A DNA stretch of 64,000 nucleotides. It comes from an uncultured Candidatus Melainabacteria bacterium. Its GTDB lineage: Bacteria; Cyanobacteriota; Vampirovibrionia; Gastranaerophilales; Gastranaerophilaceae. The stretch covers positions 43,065-107,064 of the forward strand of contig CAKUXM010000005.1 in NCBI GenBank assembly GCA_934700335.1. Reading direction: 5' to 3'. The notes below the pieces were generated by a model, which was not told the origin of the DNA, made no database searches, and was given only the letters and a program-made list of their open reading frames with translations. The position numbers and the translations under genes were made by a program. Numbering within the stretch: position 1 is the stretch's first letter; each line of letters opens with the position of its first letter. Positions 23,885 through 33,383 of the stretch are shown in pieces.

Positions 23885-26179
23885 ATGTTTAATCAATTAT
23901 TTTGCAAATCAAATGACACTGTAACTCGTGTTGATAAAGAAATTAACGATTTCTATAAATCATTAAAAGAAATTTATAATTATGATGAGATTTCAGAAGA
24001 TAGAAAATCTTATCTTGCTTCTGTTATGGAAGAATATGGGTATTTGAATTATCCGCATATTAAAGCGTTAGAAGAACTTTCTCCTGCAGAAACATTATTT
24101 TGTCTTGAATATAAGTGGAAAAATAATGGTATTTTTACTGCTGGTAATTTCCAGTTTGAAAATAATCAAATTAGCGTTTTACAAAGACACAAAATTCAAA
24201 ATTCAGAATGGATTTGCGCAGAAGGTCATGAGATTAAATTAATTAACCTTCCTGCTCTTTCAAACGGCAACAATTCAAATGAATGTTCAAAATTTATTGA
24301 TTGGTTAAAGCAACTTATCATTTTGCCAACAGGCAATATGAAGTTTGGTATTTTAGATACAACAATTTACCTTGTACCATTCCACCCACGTGATTTTGGT
24401 TGTTCTTACCTGCCAATTTCTATGAAAGCTACTGATGCAATGTATGATGCGACAATTGGCGAAAAAACAGGTCTAGACGTTACTCAACAAGTTTCTATGT
24501 TTATTAAAATGGCTCAACTTGCCGGACACCCTGTTTTATACGATATCCTTCCTCAAATTTCAAGATTTTCTAACTTGATTTTATTCAAGCCATACATGGC
24601 ACGTTGGTGTGATATTAATGAATTAATTTCAAAAATATCTATTAAAGTTGATGAAATTGCCAGTTCATTAACTGAAAAATATTCGAAATCCGATTTAGAT
24701 ATTGTAAAAGAATTGTATAAAGAAATTCTTAAATCAGGAGTTTCTAATACTTTATCTGAATACTATTTACCAATTTATGATGAAATTGATAAAATGCTAT
24801 TGCCATATAAAAAACAAATTTCAAATGAAATGGCTGAAAAATCAAATCAAGAAAAACTTTGTAAAAGAGTAGAAAAAATTATTTCTAAATTTAACAATAA
24901 ACCAATTTCAAAATTAAATACGTCAGAAGAATTAACAAACGTCAAAGAATGTGTTGAAACGTTGATTGGTCAAAATCTATGGACTTTTCCGGGTGGTGCT
25001 TGGTGCTCTGCTGGTATTCCTGTTTTTGATAAAATGTCAGAGGCAGCAGCTTACCCGATGTTTATGCACTTTGACAAAGACGGTAATGATGTTACTGAAT
25101 ATGCAAATTTGGATTGTCAAACACCTTTCTACTTTGCGTATTTAGATAAAAATAAGTACAACGAAAAGGTTATTGATGCTTATATTAAATATCTAGTAAG
25201 TATTCAAAAACGTTATAATGTTGACGGTTTTAGAGTAGACCACGTAGATCATGTTGTTGATGACATTTCTCAAAAAGATGGATTTCCGATTAGTTACAGA
25301 TGTCCAGCAAAAGTTTTAGGTAAGGTTAATGAATATTTTAAACGTAAAATACCTTATTTTGCATCTTTAGCTGAATACATGTTAGGTAATAAATGTTTTA
25401 AAGAATATCATCAAGATATGAAATTTGATATTTTATGGGGTGATGATATTATTGCTCAATCTGACAAGACTCCAGCTGAAATTATTAAAGATAATCAATA
25501 TTTGGCTAATTTCAATATTCCACTGTTTAACAAATCAAAAATGTCTATTCTAAAAACATACAATAACCAAGATGGAGAATTTTCAGTATTTGATAGATAC
25601 CCTGGTCAACTTGGTGAAAGTGGTGCCATGTATAAATGGTTCAAATATAAATTTTTACCAGGTGGTAAATTCGCAACAAGACCAGTTATGTATGTAGATG
25701 GCGATGAAAGCTTTACACAAACCGGTATTGAAAGAACTATTAATGCTGAAGTTCCAATGATTAGAGAAAAGAATTACTATTTCTATGCAAAATTTGATGC
25801 AATAAGTAGATTTGTTAAATCTCAAGAGGTTGTTGTAAATGGTGAGGCTCAGATTATTGCTGAGGATAAAGAAGGTTTTGCAACGTGGTTGATTACTAAA
25901 GAACCTTTAAAACAGGCATTCTTAATTGTTTCAAATTGTAATTCACCTTTTGAAAAGTTTAATAAGGTTTTAGAAAACGGAAAATCTTATACAGAGGTAA
26001 AAGTTGGAACAGATATTTATAATAAAACTGTAAATATTCCAGGTGATTATGCTGCTGTTGCAGAATATGTTTTTGACGGTAGAAACTTCTCTCTTGTAGA
26101 TTTTGCATCTCCTGAATATTCTCTAACTTTCCCAAGCTTATATCCGGGTGAATTTAAAATCTTTGTTATAAAGAAATAG
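23885..26179 (+). CDS. GH13-like alpha-amylase superfamily enzyme, large
   Basis: A 764-residue cytoplasmic protein. I start at the ATG at 23885, preceded by GTGGGGAAGAGT, not at 23807; the extra 26 residues are hydrophobic and have no ribosome site. The catalytic barrel is recognised by NVDGFRVDHVDHVVD (nucleophile about D452) and SLAEYML (acid/base about E497), with VLYDILPQI as a possible first conserved region. The N-terminal 300 residues and a central helical stretch (about 245-350) are not familiar. It probably acts on alpha-glucans or a glucoside in central storage metabolism; the specificity cannot be read. A tiny membrane-protein gene follows nine bases after its stop. Confidence 0.7.
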   Translation: MFNQLFCKSNDTVTRVDKEINDFYKSLKEIYNYDEISEDRKSYLASVMEEYGYLNYPHIKALEELSPAETLFCLEYKWKNNGIFTAGNFQFENNQISVLQRHKIQNSEWICAEGHEIKLINLPALSNGNNSNECSKFIDWLKQLIILPTGNMKFGILDTTIYLVPFHPRDFGCSYLPISMKATDAMYDATIGEKTGLDVTQQVSMFIKMAQLAGHPVLYDILPQISRFSNLILFKPYMARWCDINELISKISIKVDEIASSLTEKYSKSDLDIVKELYKEILKSGVSNTLSEYYLPIYDEIDKMLLPYKKQISNEMAEKSNQEKLCKRVEKIISKFNNKPISKLNTSEELTNVKECVETLIGQNLWTFPGGAWCSAGIPVFDKMSEAAAYPMFMHFDKDGNDVTEYANLDCQTPFYFAYLDKNKYNEKVIDAYIKYLVSIQKRYNVDGFRVDHVDHVVDDISQKDGFPISYRCPAKVLGKVNEYFKRKIPYFASLAEYMLGNKCFKEYHQDMKFDILWGDDIIAQSDKTPAEIIKDNQYLANFNIPLFNKSKMSILKTYNNQDGEFSVFDRYPGQLGESGAMYKWFKYKFLPGGKFATRPVMYVDGDESFTQTGIERTINAEVPMIREKNYYFYAKFDAISRFVKSQEVVVNGEAQIIAEDKEGFATWLITKEPLKQAFLIVSNCNSPFEKFNKVLENGKSYTEVKVGTDIYNKTVNIPGDYAAVAEYVFDGRNFSLVDFASPEYSLTFPSLYPGEFKIFVIKK

Positions 26180-26188
26180 GATTAAAAA

Positions 26189-26368
26189 ATGTTAGCAATT
26201 ACAATGACAATATTAACGGCAATTTTTTGGGGAATAGCTATCGTTATTCAATTTATGGTGCACAATAGAACAAATCCTGAGGTTCCACCATTAGTTCGTA
26301 ATTTATTAATGCTTTTTGTGGCATTGGGTTGTGTAACATTTTCTATAAAACTATCTCTAGGTGAATAA
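26189..26368 (+). CDS. Small two-helix membrane protein
   Basis: Not recognised. A 59-residue gene starting nine bases after the GH13-like gene, probably co-transcribed. It has an N-terminal hydrophobic helix (ITMTILTAIFWGIAIVIQF), a short polar loop (HNRTNPEVPP) and a second hydrophobic helix (NLLMLFVALGCVTFSIKLS). There is no strong ribosome site (AGGATTAAAAA). Codon use and the ordered two-helix hairpin support a real gene. It ends six bases before the convergent TPR gene. Confidence 0.62.
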   Translation: MLAITMTILTAIFWGIAIVIQFMVHNRTNPEVPPLVRNLLMLFVALGCVTFSIKLSLGE

Positions 26369-26373
26369 TTATC

Positions 26374-27162
26374 CTATTTTGCAGGTACTACCGAAAGTTT
26401 GTTAAATTTTTTGTGAGTTTTTTTGATTTTACAAATTCTGTCATTAACGTGGTTGTAATGTTCTGTTTTAGGTTTTATAGTTAAAAATTTTCTATAATAA
26501 CGGATAGCATCTGTGAAACGTTTTAGTTTATCAAAACAAATGCCAATACCTAAAATAGCTTTTTCATAGTTTGGATTGATTTTTAAAAGCTTACTGAATA
26601 CCATGCAAGCTTCTTTGTATTTTTCTAAACTCATTAATAGAGCAGCTTTGTGTTGGTGCGCTTGGAAAAATTTAGGCGCTTCTTCGTTAATTTTATCGTA
26701 AATCATAAGAGCCATGTCTTCTTCCTCACATAGTTCATGAGCAATTGCAAGTTGAACTTGTGCATTAAGATTATCTTTGTCTAGTTGAATTGACTTTCTT
26801 AAATTTTCCATTGCTTCTGGAGCTCTACCACTTAAAAGTAAGCAAATACCTAATTCATAATAGATATCTTTATTTAAATCATCAACAATAAGAGCTTTTT
26901 TTAACGTGCTTATTGCTTTTGGAAAATCTTGTAAATGTTTGTAAGATAGTGCTAAGCCATAGTATGCTTCAAGGTTTTCTCTGTTCAAAAGAATTGAACG
27001 TAAGTATTTTGGTACACTTTCTTTAAACATCATTGAAGAACGTAAAGCATCAGCCTGAACGCTTAAAACATAGGATTCATCTTGATGTAACAAGTCTGGG
27101 CTTGTTACAAATTTTTCTGAATTATTATTAATATTTTCTTTTTGTTCTACTTCCAATGTCAT
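26374..27162 (-). CDS. TPR protein
   Basis: A 262-residue cytoplasmic protein with no signal peptide. After a Gln/Asn/Glu-rich N-terminus (about 1-25) it consists of about six TPR units, for example AYYGLALSYKHLQDFPKAIS and DIYYELGICLLLSGRAPEAM, ending in a basic tail with KIKKTHKKFNK. It is an interaction scaffold; partners unknown. CAGGAG precedes the ATG. It is divergent from the signal-peptide protein at 27276. Confidence 0.85.
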   Translation of the reverse strand: MTLEVEQKENINNNSEKFVTSPDLLHQDESYVLSVQADALRSSMMFKESVPKYLRSILLNRENLEAYYGLALSYKHLQDFPKAISTLKKALIVDDLNKDIYYELGICLLLSGRAPEAMENLRKSIQLDKDNLNAQVQLAIAHELCEEEDMALMIYDKINEEAPKFFQAHQHKAALLMSLEKYKEACMVFSKLLKINPNYEKAILGIGICFDKLKRFTDAIRYYRKFLTIKPKTEHYNHVNDRICKIKKTHKKFNKLSVVPAK

Positions 27163-27239
27163 TTCCGAACTCCTGTGTTTCTATTCTATTTGTTTTTTTT
27201 CGACATGGTATCAACCGTGAGGAGGATATTTATAGACCG

Positions 27240-27276
27240 TTGGACTTATTTTTTTTGTTGTGCTATAAAATTTCTA
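27240..27276 (+). promoter_or_regulatory. Promoter with extended -10 predicting a leaderless mRNA
   Basis: TTGGAC (27240-27245), 18-base spacer, then TGCTATAAA (27261-27269) ending six bases before the ATG at 27276. There is no Shine-Dalgarno sequence next to that ATG. An unused AGGAGG at 27220-27225 lies upstream and has no start codon at a normal distance. Confidence 0.65.
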
Positions 27277-28091
27277 TGAGATTTATTTTATTAATAGCAA
27301 TTCTTTTTTATACTATGCCGGTATTTGCAGCCGAAACTGTTGAGCTTACTGGTGTTAAGAAGAATACTGTTAAAATTTCGGAGCCGAAAAAGAATATTAA
27401 TGGTAGCTTGCTTATCAAAGACGAAGAACTTTTGAAATCTTTGATTGAAACTCAAAATAAACAAGATTTGAAAGATATTGAAGCTCTTTGGAAGGGCACT
27501 GTTGAAAATAACAAGGTTATAGAATTTGCGCTAAAAAAACTTGCAACACCAGAAAGCCAAAGAAGAATACATTCCTCTTTAATGGCAAAAACTCTTTCTG
27601 CAATTGTTAGTGGAACATCTTTTGTCCCTTCATTTATGGGTGCTGACCCTTATATCCAAACTTCTGCGTTTGCTGCAGGTAGATTGGCTCAAACTCTTTT
27701 AAATAAAAAAAATATACCTCAAGAGGTTCCTCTTACTGATACTGAATTGATTGAACTTGCAGGATTAGTTGAAGATTTGCAAGATAAAATTATTAACGCT
27801 TATTATAATTATAAAAGTTCTTTGACTATGTTGAAAGACACAAGACAAAGAATGCTTTTGTATAGTAAAAATTATTCTAAAGCTCTAGAATCTGGCGATA
27901 TTTTAGAAATTTCTATTTCTACAAATTTGTATGACACGATGAAAATTCAAGAATATCAGGCAGAAATGAATGCTGAAAAATATCACTTAGAATTACAAAG
28001 ATTGGCTGGTAAAAAGGTCGTTGATAATTTGAGTTTATACAAATTTAACTATGATGCAGCTTTGTTCAAAGGAAAGCAGGTTACAAGATGA
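27276..28091 (+). CDS. Exported helical protein resembling half of a TolC-type outer membrane factor
   Basis: I start at 27276, where MRFILLIAILFYTMPVFAAE is a clear signal peptide, not at the in-frame ATG at 27156. The mature protein (about 250 residues) has a helical region LIELAGLVEDLQDKIINAYYNYKSSL and a further long helix pair ending QEYQAEMNAEKYHLELQRLAG. This is the pattern of one helical hairpin repeat of TolC/OMF channels (AYY.Y ... A...Y...L..L.G). A second copy of the same plan is the next gene, which overlaps by four bases. TolC-like topology is inferred from residue pattern only. Confidence 0.65.
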   Translation: MRFILLIAILFYTMPVFAAETVELTGVKKNTVKISEPKKNINGSLLIKDEELLKSLIETQNKQDLKDIEALWKGTVENNKVIEFALKKLATPESQRRIHSSLMAKTLSAIVSGTSFVPSFMGADPYIQTSAFAAGRLAQTLLNKKNIPQEVPLTDTELIELAGLVEDLQDKIINAYYNYKSSLTMLKDTRQRMLLYSKNYSKALESGDILEISISTNLYDTMKIQEYQAEMNAEKYHLELQRLAGKKVVDNLSLYKFNYDAALFKGKQVTR

Positions 28092-28957
28092 AAAAATTAA
28101 TTTTAATACTTGCTATAATGTTAATTCCAAAAGCGTTTGCAATTTCTTTAGATGATATTACAACTATCAAAGAATCAGCTTATAGAGTTGGTACAAGTGA
28201 TGAAGTTGAAGTTAAATATCAAGTTAAAGATAGGGTAAATTCTGGTATTGTCAAGAAAGAAGAGGATATATTAGACTCAAGAGCTTTGACTTATGCTGAT
28301 TTAAGCATAAAAAAAATTTCTAAAGAAATATCTACAAATTTGGATATGAAATCTTCTGATATGTTAAACGACTTATCTTTACTTTGGAGAGGTGCAGCTG
28401 TAAAAAGTGATACAATCAAATTTGCTATTTACAAATTGTCTAATCCTGATGCAGATAAACCAGATGAACGTTCAGTAAAAAAAGTTCTTACAACAATTGC
28501 AAGTATGTCAACATTGGTCGGTGCTGGTATTGGTAATCCTCTTCTTGCATCAGGTTCATTTTTGGGTAGCAATATTCTTGGCATTGCGGCTCAAGATGAT
28601 AAAACTATTAATTATAAATTTTCAAGAGTGAACGATGCTGATATGATTATTCTTGTTAGAAAAATTGATGAACTTCAACAAGATATTGTAAATGCTTATT
28701 ATGACTATATGACAACTCGTAAGATTTTTGATATGACTGTTAAACAAACAAAAACAGCATACAACAATTATCAATATGCTGAAAATGGAGCAAAAAAAGA
28801 AATATTGCTTATTGCAGATGCGTATTACAGAACATCTTTAGACCAACAAATGAATGCACGAAATAATTTCTACTCTAAACGTGCTTCTTTAGAACAGTTA
28901 GTTGGTAAAGAAACATTTAATGAATTTGAGGAAAAAGTTAATAGAAGAGATTATTAA
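28088..28957 (+). CDS. Exported helical protein, paralogue of the preceding gene (TolC-half-like)
   Basis: A 289-residue protein with signal peptide MKKLILILAIMLIPKAFA. It aligns in plan with the upstream gene: DLSLLWRGAAVKSDTIKFAI matches the upstream DIEALWKGTVENNKVIEFAL. A central small-residue stretch (about 130-160, STLVGAGIGNPLLASGS) precedes ELQQDIVNAYYDYMTTRKI, and the end is MNARNNFYSKRASLEQLVG. The last two elements are very like the closing helices of TolC repeats. The ATG overlaps the upstream stop by four bases, so the two are made together. They may pair to form a channel or coiled-coil assembly. Function not shown. Confidence 0.65.
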   Translation: MKKLILILAIMLIPKAFAISLDDITTIKESAYRVGTSDEVEVKYQVKDRVNSGIVKKEEDILDSRALTYADLSIKKISKEISTNLDMKSSDMLNDLSLLWRGAAVKSDTIKFAIYKLSNPDADKPDERSVKKVLTTIASMSTLVGAGIGNPLLASGSFLGSNILGIAAQDDKTINYKFSRVNDADMIILVRKIDELQQDIVNAYYDYMTTRKIFDMTVKQTKTAYNNYQYAENGAKKEILLIADAYYRTSLDQQMNARNNFYSKRASLEQLVGKETFNEFEEKVNRRDY

Positions 28958-30717
28958 GATAATCTTCTAATCATTTCTTGAGCTTCTTCATTGTCTGCAA
29001 AGATTTCAACTGATTTTTCAGCATATTCTAGGGCTTTGTCGTTATTCTTCAATTGTTCGTAACATTTTGCAGTGTTCATAAGCATTAAACTATTGTTTGG
29101 ATTAAGTTTTAAGATTGCTTCAAAAATATTTACAGCTTGTTGGAATTCACCGTTTGCATAGTATGTTAATGCTAAAACGTTTTCAATCTCAACGTTTTTG
29201 TTAATTTCGTACGCTGCAATTAAATATCTCTTTGCGCAATCATAATCTTTTACTAAGTAATTAGCTTTTCCACATAAATAAAGCGCATAATCATCATTTG
29301 GTGAAATCTTGATAGCTTTTTCTAATAGCATAACAGCAGCTTCGTTGTCGTTAAGTGCCATTTTGTTTTTTGCTGCAAAAGTTAAAATTTGCGGATTTTT
29401 GTCGTTATTTTCAACTAAATCTTTGTATAGTTGTTCAGCTTTTAGATAATTTCCAACTGCGTGGAAGAAATTAGCATATTCAAATTTTATTGATTCGTTT
29501 TCAGGCTCAATTTCAAGAGCTTTTTTGAATTCGTCTTCTGCATATTCAAATAAACGTTTATTCAAATATATTACACCTAAATCTTTGTGTGTGCTTGCAG
29601 AATTTGGGTCAAGTTCAATAACTTTTTTGAAAATTCTTTCAGCTGTATCCATGTCGTTTGTTTGCATACAAAGCATTGCGTATTCGTGGTATAAACCAGC
29701 CGTAATAGAACCCTGCATGATTAATTGTTCAAATACACCTTTTGCTTCTTCGTAACGTTTTTGGCTGATGTACATGTTAGAAAGTTTTTGTGCCATAAGG
29801 ACTGATTTTGGATTTTTTCTAACAAGTTTTTCCATAAGCGCAATCGCTTCTTCTTCATGTCCTAGCTGTTCATGACAACAAGCTAAATTGTAAATAAAAT
29901 TGTGTTTATCTGGGAATTTTTCAGATAAGTATTGATAGTGCTCAATGGCTTTTTCGTATTGCTCTGATTTGTATTCAGAAAGTGCTAGAGCTACCATATA
30001 TTGCTCGCATTTTTCAATTTCATAAGCTTTTTCAAAGTAAGGACAAGCTTCTGCGTTTTTATTTTGAAGTTGAAGAATTGAACCAATGTTGAAATATGTC
30101 AACGGATTTTCTAGGCTTAATTCTGTTGCCTTGATGTAATTTTCAAGAGCAGCCTGATGATTACCTGCAGAAAGATATGCAGTACCTAAGTTATTGTAAG
30201 TTTGTGCATTTTCTGGGTTTAATTCAACGGCTCTAGATAGGTATGTGATACAATTTTCGATATCTCTTAGCGCAAGATAAGTTGTGCCTACTAAATAGTA
30301 TGTTTTTGCCGTTTCTTCATCTTTTTCAAGAACTTTTAGTGCAAGTGGTAAAGCTTTTTCTGGAGAACCAGAACGAAGATATACAATTGCTAAATTACTG
30401 TACGCATCAAGATAATCTTCTCTAAGCTCGATAACTTGCTTGTATGCTGATTCTGCATGAAGAAAATCGTCCAGGTTGTCGTAACAATTTCCTAAATAAA
30501 ACCAACTTGTTGCATCGTCGTTTTTGTATTTTACGACCGTTTCAAAGATTGCTCTGCCTTCGTCATATAACTTTAAGTTAACATTACAAAGCCCTAACAT
30601 CTTCATTGCTTCAATGTTGTGTTCGTCTTCTTTTAATAAATCTTCTAATTGAATTTTTGCTGTTTCAAACTCTTTGTTTGATATTTGTTCGTTAATTGTA
30701 TCTAAAATATTATCCAT
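28954..30717 (-). CDS. Large cytoplasmic TPR protein
   Basis: A 587-residue protein, TPR from end to end (about 16 units), with repeated A...YE.AI and LGNCYDNLDDFLHAESAYKQ patterns. There is no signal peptide, so it probably is cytoplasmic, unlike the 709-residue exported TPR protein. TATAAT on the minus strand (30725-30730) ends seven bases before the ATG with no ribosome site, so it is another leaderless candidate. It is convergent with the TolC-half pair (four-base overlap) and divergent from gyrA. Partner unknown. Confidence 0.87.
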   Translation of the reverse strand: MDNILDTINEQISNKEFETAKIQLEDLLKEDEHNIEAMKMLGLCNVNLKLYDEGRAIFETVVKYKNDDATSWFYLGNCYDNLDDFLHAESAYKQVIELREDYLDAYSNLAIVYLRSGSPEKALPLALKVLEKDEETAKTYYLVGTTYLALRDIENCITYLSRAVELNPENAQTYNNLGTAYLSAGNHQAALENYIKATELSLENPLTYFNIGSILQLQNKNAEACPYFEKAYEIEKCEQYMVALALSEYKSEQYEKAIEHYQYLSEKFPDKHNFIYNLACCHEQLGHEEEAIALMEKLVRKNPKSVLMAQKLSNMYISQKRYEEAKGVFEQLIMQGSITAGLYHEYAMLCMQTNDMDTAERIFKKVIELDPNSASTHKDLGVIYLNKRLFEYAEDEFKKALEIEPENESIKFEYANFFHAVGNYLKAEQLYKDLVENNDKNPQILTFAAKNKMALNDNEAAVMLLEKAIKISPNDDYALYLCGKANYLVKDYDCAKRYLIAAYEINKNVEIENVLALTYYANGEFQQAVNIFEAILKLNPNNSLMLMNTAKCYEQLKNNDKALEYAEKSVEIFADNEEAQEMIRRLS

Positions 30718-30760
30718 ACTTTACATTATATATTAAAAATTTTTAATTAAAACATGTTTA

Positions 30761-30800
30761 TGTTACAATGGTCATGCTATATAGGGGATAAGGAGGATTA
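30761..30800 (+). promoter_or_regulatory. gyrA promoter candidates and ribosome site that decides a TTG start
   Basis: Two extended -10 candidates occur: TGTTACAAT (30761-30769) and TGCTATATA (30775-30783). AGGAGG at 30791-30796 lies six bases before the TTG at 30803, which supports TTG as the true start. Confidence 0.55.
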
Positions 30801-30802
30801 TT

Positions 30803-33352
30803 TTGTCTCAACAAAATATATTTCATGACGGTAATATTATACCTGTTAATATAAGAGAAGAAATGAAACGTTCATACATCGATTATGCGATGAGTGTAAT
30901 TGTCGGACGTGCATTACCAGACGTAAGAGACGGTTTAAAACCAGTTCACCGTAGAATTTTATTTGCTATGAATGAATTGGGCATGACACCAGACAAACCA
31001 TTTAAGAAATGTGCCAGAATCGTTGGTGAAGTACTTGGTAAATATCACCCTCATGGTGATTCTTCTGTATACGAAGCCTTAGTTCGTATGGCTCAAGACT
31101 TCGCAACAAGATACTTAATGATTGATGGTCATGGGAACTTTGGTTCGGTTGATGGTGATAGCGCTGCTGCAATGCGTTATACTGAGGCAAGAATGCACAA
31201 AATCACTCAATCTATGTTAGCTGATATTGACTGTGAAACAATTGATTTTGTACCAAATTTTGACGGTTCATTAGAAGAACCGGACGTATTACCAGTAAGA
31301 TTACCAATGATTTTATTAAACGGTTCTTCTGGTATTGCAGTAGGTATGGCAACAAACATTCCTCCTCACAACGTAACAGAGGTTATCGACGGTACGGTTG
31401 CATTGATTGATAATCCTGATATTACAATTGACGGCTTAATGGAATATATCAAAGGTCCAGATTTTCCAACAGCTGCAACAATTGTTGGCTTAAATGATAT
31501 TAAACAAGCTTACGAAACAGGTCGTGGCTCTATTAAAATGTCAGCAGTTGCAACAATTGAAGAACTTCCAGGTGGCGGTGGTCGTCAAGGCAGAACAGCA
31601 ATCGTTGTTACAGAAATCCCTTACCAGGTTAACAAAGCAATGTTGATTGAAAAAATTGCGGAACTTGTTAAAGACCAAAAAATTACAGGTATTTCAGATT
31701 TAAGAGATGAATCAGACAGAGAAGGTATGCGTATCGTTATTGAATTAAAACGTGATGCAAAACCTGACGTTGTTAAAAATAACTTATTCAAACACACTCA
31801 ATTAGCTACAACATTTGGTTACAATATGTTAGCTCTTTGTGGTAAACAACCTAGATTAATGAACTTGAAACAAGTTTTAGAAGAGTTCGTTTCTCACCGT
31901 GTTGAAATCGTTACACGTAGAACAACTTACTTCTTGAAAAAAGCTAAATTAAGAGCTCATATCTTGGCCGGTTTATTAATCGCTTTAGGCTCATTAGATG
32001 AAGTTATTGAATTAATTAAGAAATCAAAAACAACTGATGATGCTAGAGAAGGCTTGATGTCTAGATTTGGTCTTGATGTTGAACAAGCAAACGCAATCCT
32101 TGAAATGCAATTGAGAAGATTGACAGGCTTAGAACAAGACAAAATCAAAAATGAATACGATGAATTATTAAAGAAAATCGAAGAATATGAAGATATTCTT
32201 GCAGATAGAAATAAAGTTTTAGCTATCATTAAAACAGAATTGCTAGAAGATAGAGCGAAATATGGTGATGAAAGAAAAACTCAAATTGTTCCTGAACAAG
32301 GCGAAATGAGTATTGAAGATTTAACACCAAATATTCCAATGGCGGTATTTATTACAAATCAAGGATATCTAAAACGTATTTCTTTAGATACATTTGATAG
32401 ACAAAACAGAGCTACAAGAGGTAAGAGTGGTATCAAAACAAAAGATGACGATGATATTCAACACTTCTTTACTGCAATGATGCACGATAAAGTTTTATTC
32501 TTCAGCTCAAAAGGTACAGTATATAGCTTGAGCGTATATGACTTCCCAGAAGGTCAAAGACAAGCTAAAGGTTTACCAATCGTAAATGTTTTACCAATTG
32601 AACAAGGTGAAAAAATTACTGCCGTAGTTCCAGTTGGCGAATTCTCTGCTGATATGAATTTGATTATGTTGACAAAATCAGGATATATTAAACGTATTGA
32701 ATTAAATAATTTTGCTAATATCAGAAGAAACGGTATTATTGCTATTTCATTAGAAGAAAATGATGAGTTGAACTGGGTTAAACTTGCAAAATCAAATGAT
32801 GAAATTATAATTGGTACAAGTTGTGGTATGGCAATTAGATTTAGCGTATCAGACTTGAGACCATTAGGTAGAAGTGCAAGAGGTGTTACATCAATGAAGC
32901 TTCGTACTGGTGATACAATCATTGGTTGTGATATTGTACCTCAAAACTATGATGCAGACTTACTTGTAGTTACATCAGACGGTTTTGGTAAACGTTCTAA
33001 ATTATCAGAGTTTAGAACTCAAAACAGAGGCGGTATCGGGCTTATTGCAACTAAGTTTAAATCATCAGCATCAAGATTAGTAGCATTAACTATTGTTGAT
33101 GAAAATGATGAAGTAATGCTTGTTACTGCAAATGGTATTTGCACACGACTTAAAGCAGGAGATATTTCTTGTCAAGGTAGACCGGCAACTGGTGTAAGAG
33201 CTCAAAACTTAGTTGATAATGATGTGGTTGTATCAGTTAATAAGATTGTAAATCCAAATACATCAGATGATTCAATCCCAGAGGTACAAGCTCAAGAAGC
33301 TAAACCCGCAGACGATGCTGTTCAAACTAAATTAATTGATACGGATATGTAA
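30803..33352 (+). CDS. gyrA: DNA gyrase subunit A (TTG start)
   Basis: Type II topoisomerase subunit that cuts and rejoins DNA. It has 849 residues from a TTG codon set by an ideal AGGAGG. The catalytic Tyr is Y126 (AAMRYTEARM). The quinolone region HPHGDSSVYEALVRMAQ keeps Ser at the E. coli 83 position (S87) and Glu at 87 (E91), so no classical resistance change is seen. The C-terminal beta-pinwheel begins after about 510, with a QNRATRGKSG box that resembles cyanobacterial GyrA rather than the canonical QRRGGKG. A Gln/Asp-rich tail closes the protein. gyrB is not in the window. Confidence 0.97.
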   Translation: MSQQNIFHDGNIIPVNIREEMKRSYIDYAMSVIVGRALPDVRDGLKPVHRRILFAMNELGMTPDKPFKKCARIVGEVLGKYHPHGDSSVYEALVRMAQDFATRYLMIDGHGNFGSVDGDSAAAMRYTEARMHKITQSMLADIDCETIDFVPNFDGSLEEPDVLPVRLPMILLNGSSGIAVGMATNIPPHNVTEVIDGTVALIDNPDITIDGLMEYIKGPDFPTAATIVGLNDIKQAYETGRGSIKMSAVATIEELPGGGGRQGRTAIVVTEIPYQVNKAMLIEKIAELVKDQKITGISDLRDESDREGMRIVIELKRDAKPDVVKNNLFKHTQLATTFGYNMLALCGKQPRLMNLKQVLEEFVSHRVEIVTRRTTYFLKKAKLRAHILAGLLIALGSLDEVIELIKKSKTTDDAREGLMSRFGLDVEQANAILEMQLRRLTGLEQDKIKNEYDELLKKIEEYEDILADRNKVLAIIKTELLEDRAKYGDERKTQIVPEQGEMSIEDLTPNIPMAVFITNQGYLKRISLDTFDRQNRATRGKSGIKTKDDDDIQHFFTAMMHDKVLFFSSKGTVYSLSVYDFPEGQRQAKGLPIVNVLPIEQGEKITAVVPVGEFSADMNLIMLTKSGYIKRIELNNFANIRRNGIIAISLEENDELNWVKLAKSNDEIIIGTSCGMAIRFSVSDLRPLGRSARGVTSMKLRTGDTIIGCDIVPQNYDADLLVVTSDGFGKRSKLSEFRTQNRGGIGLIATKFKSSASRLVALTIVDENDEVMLVTANGICTRLKAGDISCQGRPATGVRAQNLVDNDVVVSVNKIVNPNTSDDSIPEVQAQEAKPADDAVQTKLIDTDM

Positions 33353-33383
33353 TTGAGTTAAGGCTCTTTACAATGGAATAAAG

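Noticed and set aside
27220..27225. AGGAGG upstream of the gene at 27276
   Set aside because: It looks like an ideal ribosome site, but the nearest start codon (TTG at 27240) is 14 bases off and would put polar and aromatic residues before the signal peptide.
27156..27275. 40 extra residues at the start of the exported helical protein
   Set aside because: The signal peptide begins at 27276 and an extended -10 box lies inside the extra stretch.
30803..33352. ParC instead of GyrA
   Set aside because: The length, intact pinwheel with QNR-type boxes and the single copy here fit GyrA; ParC usually lies with ParE.
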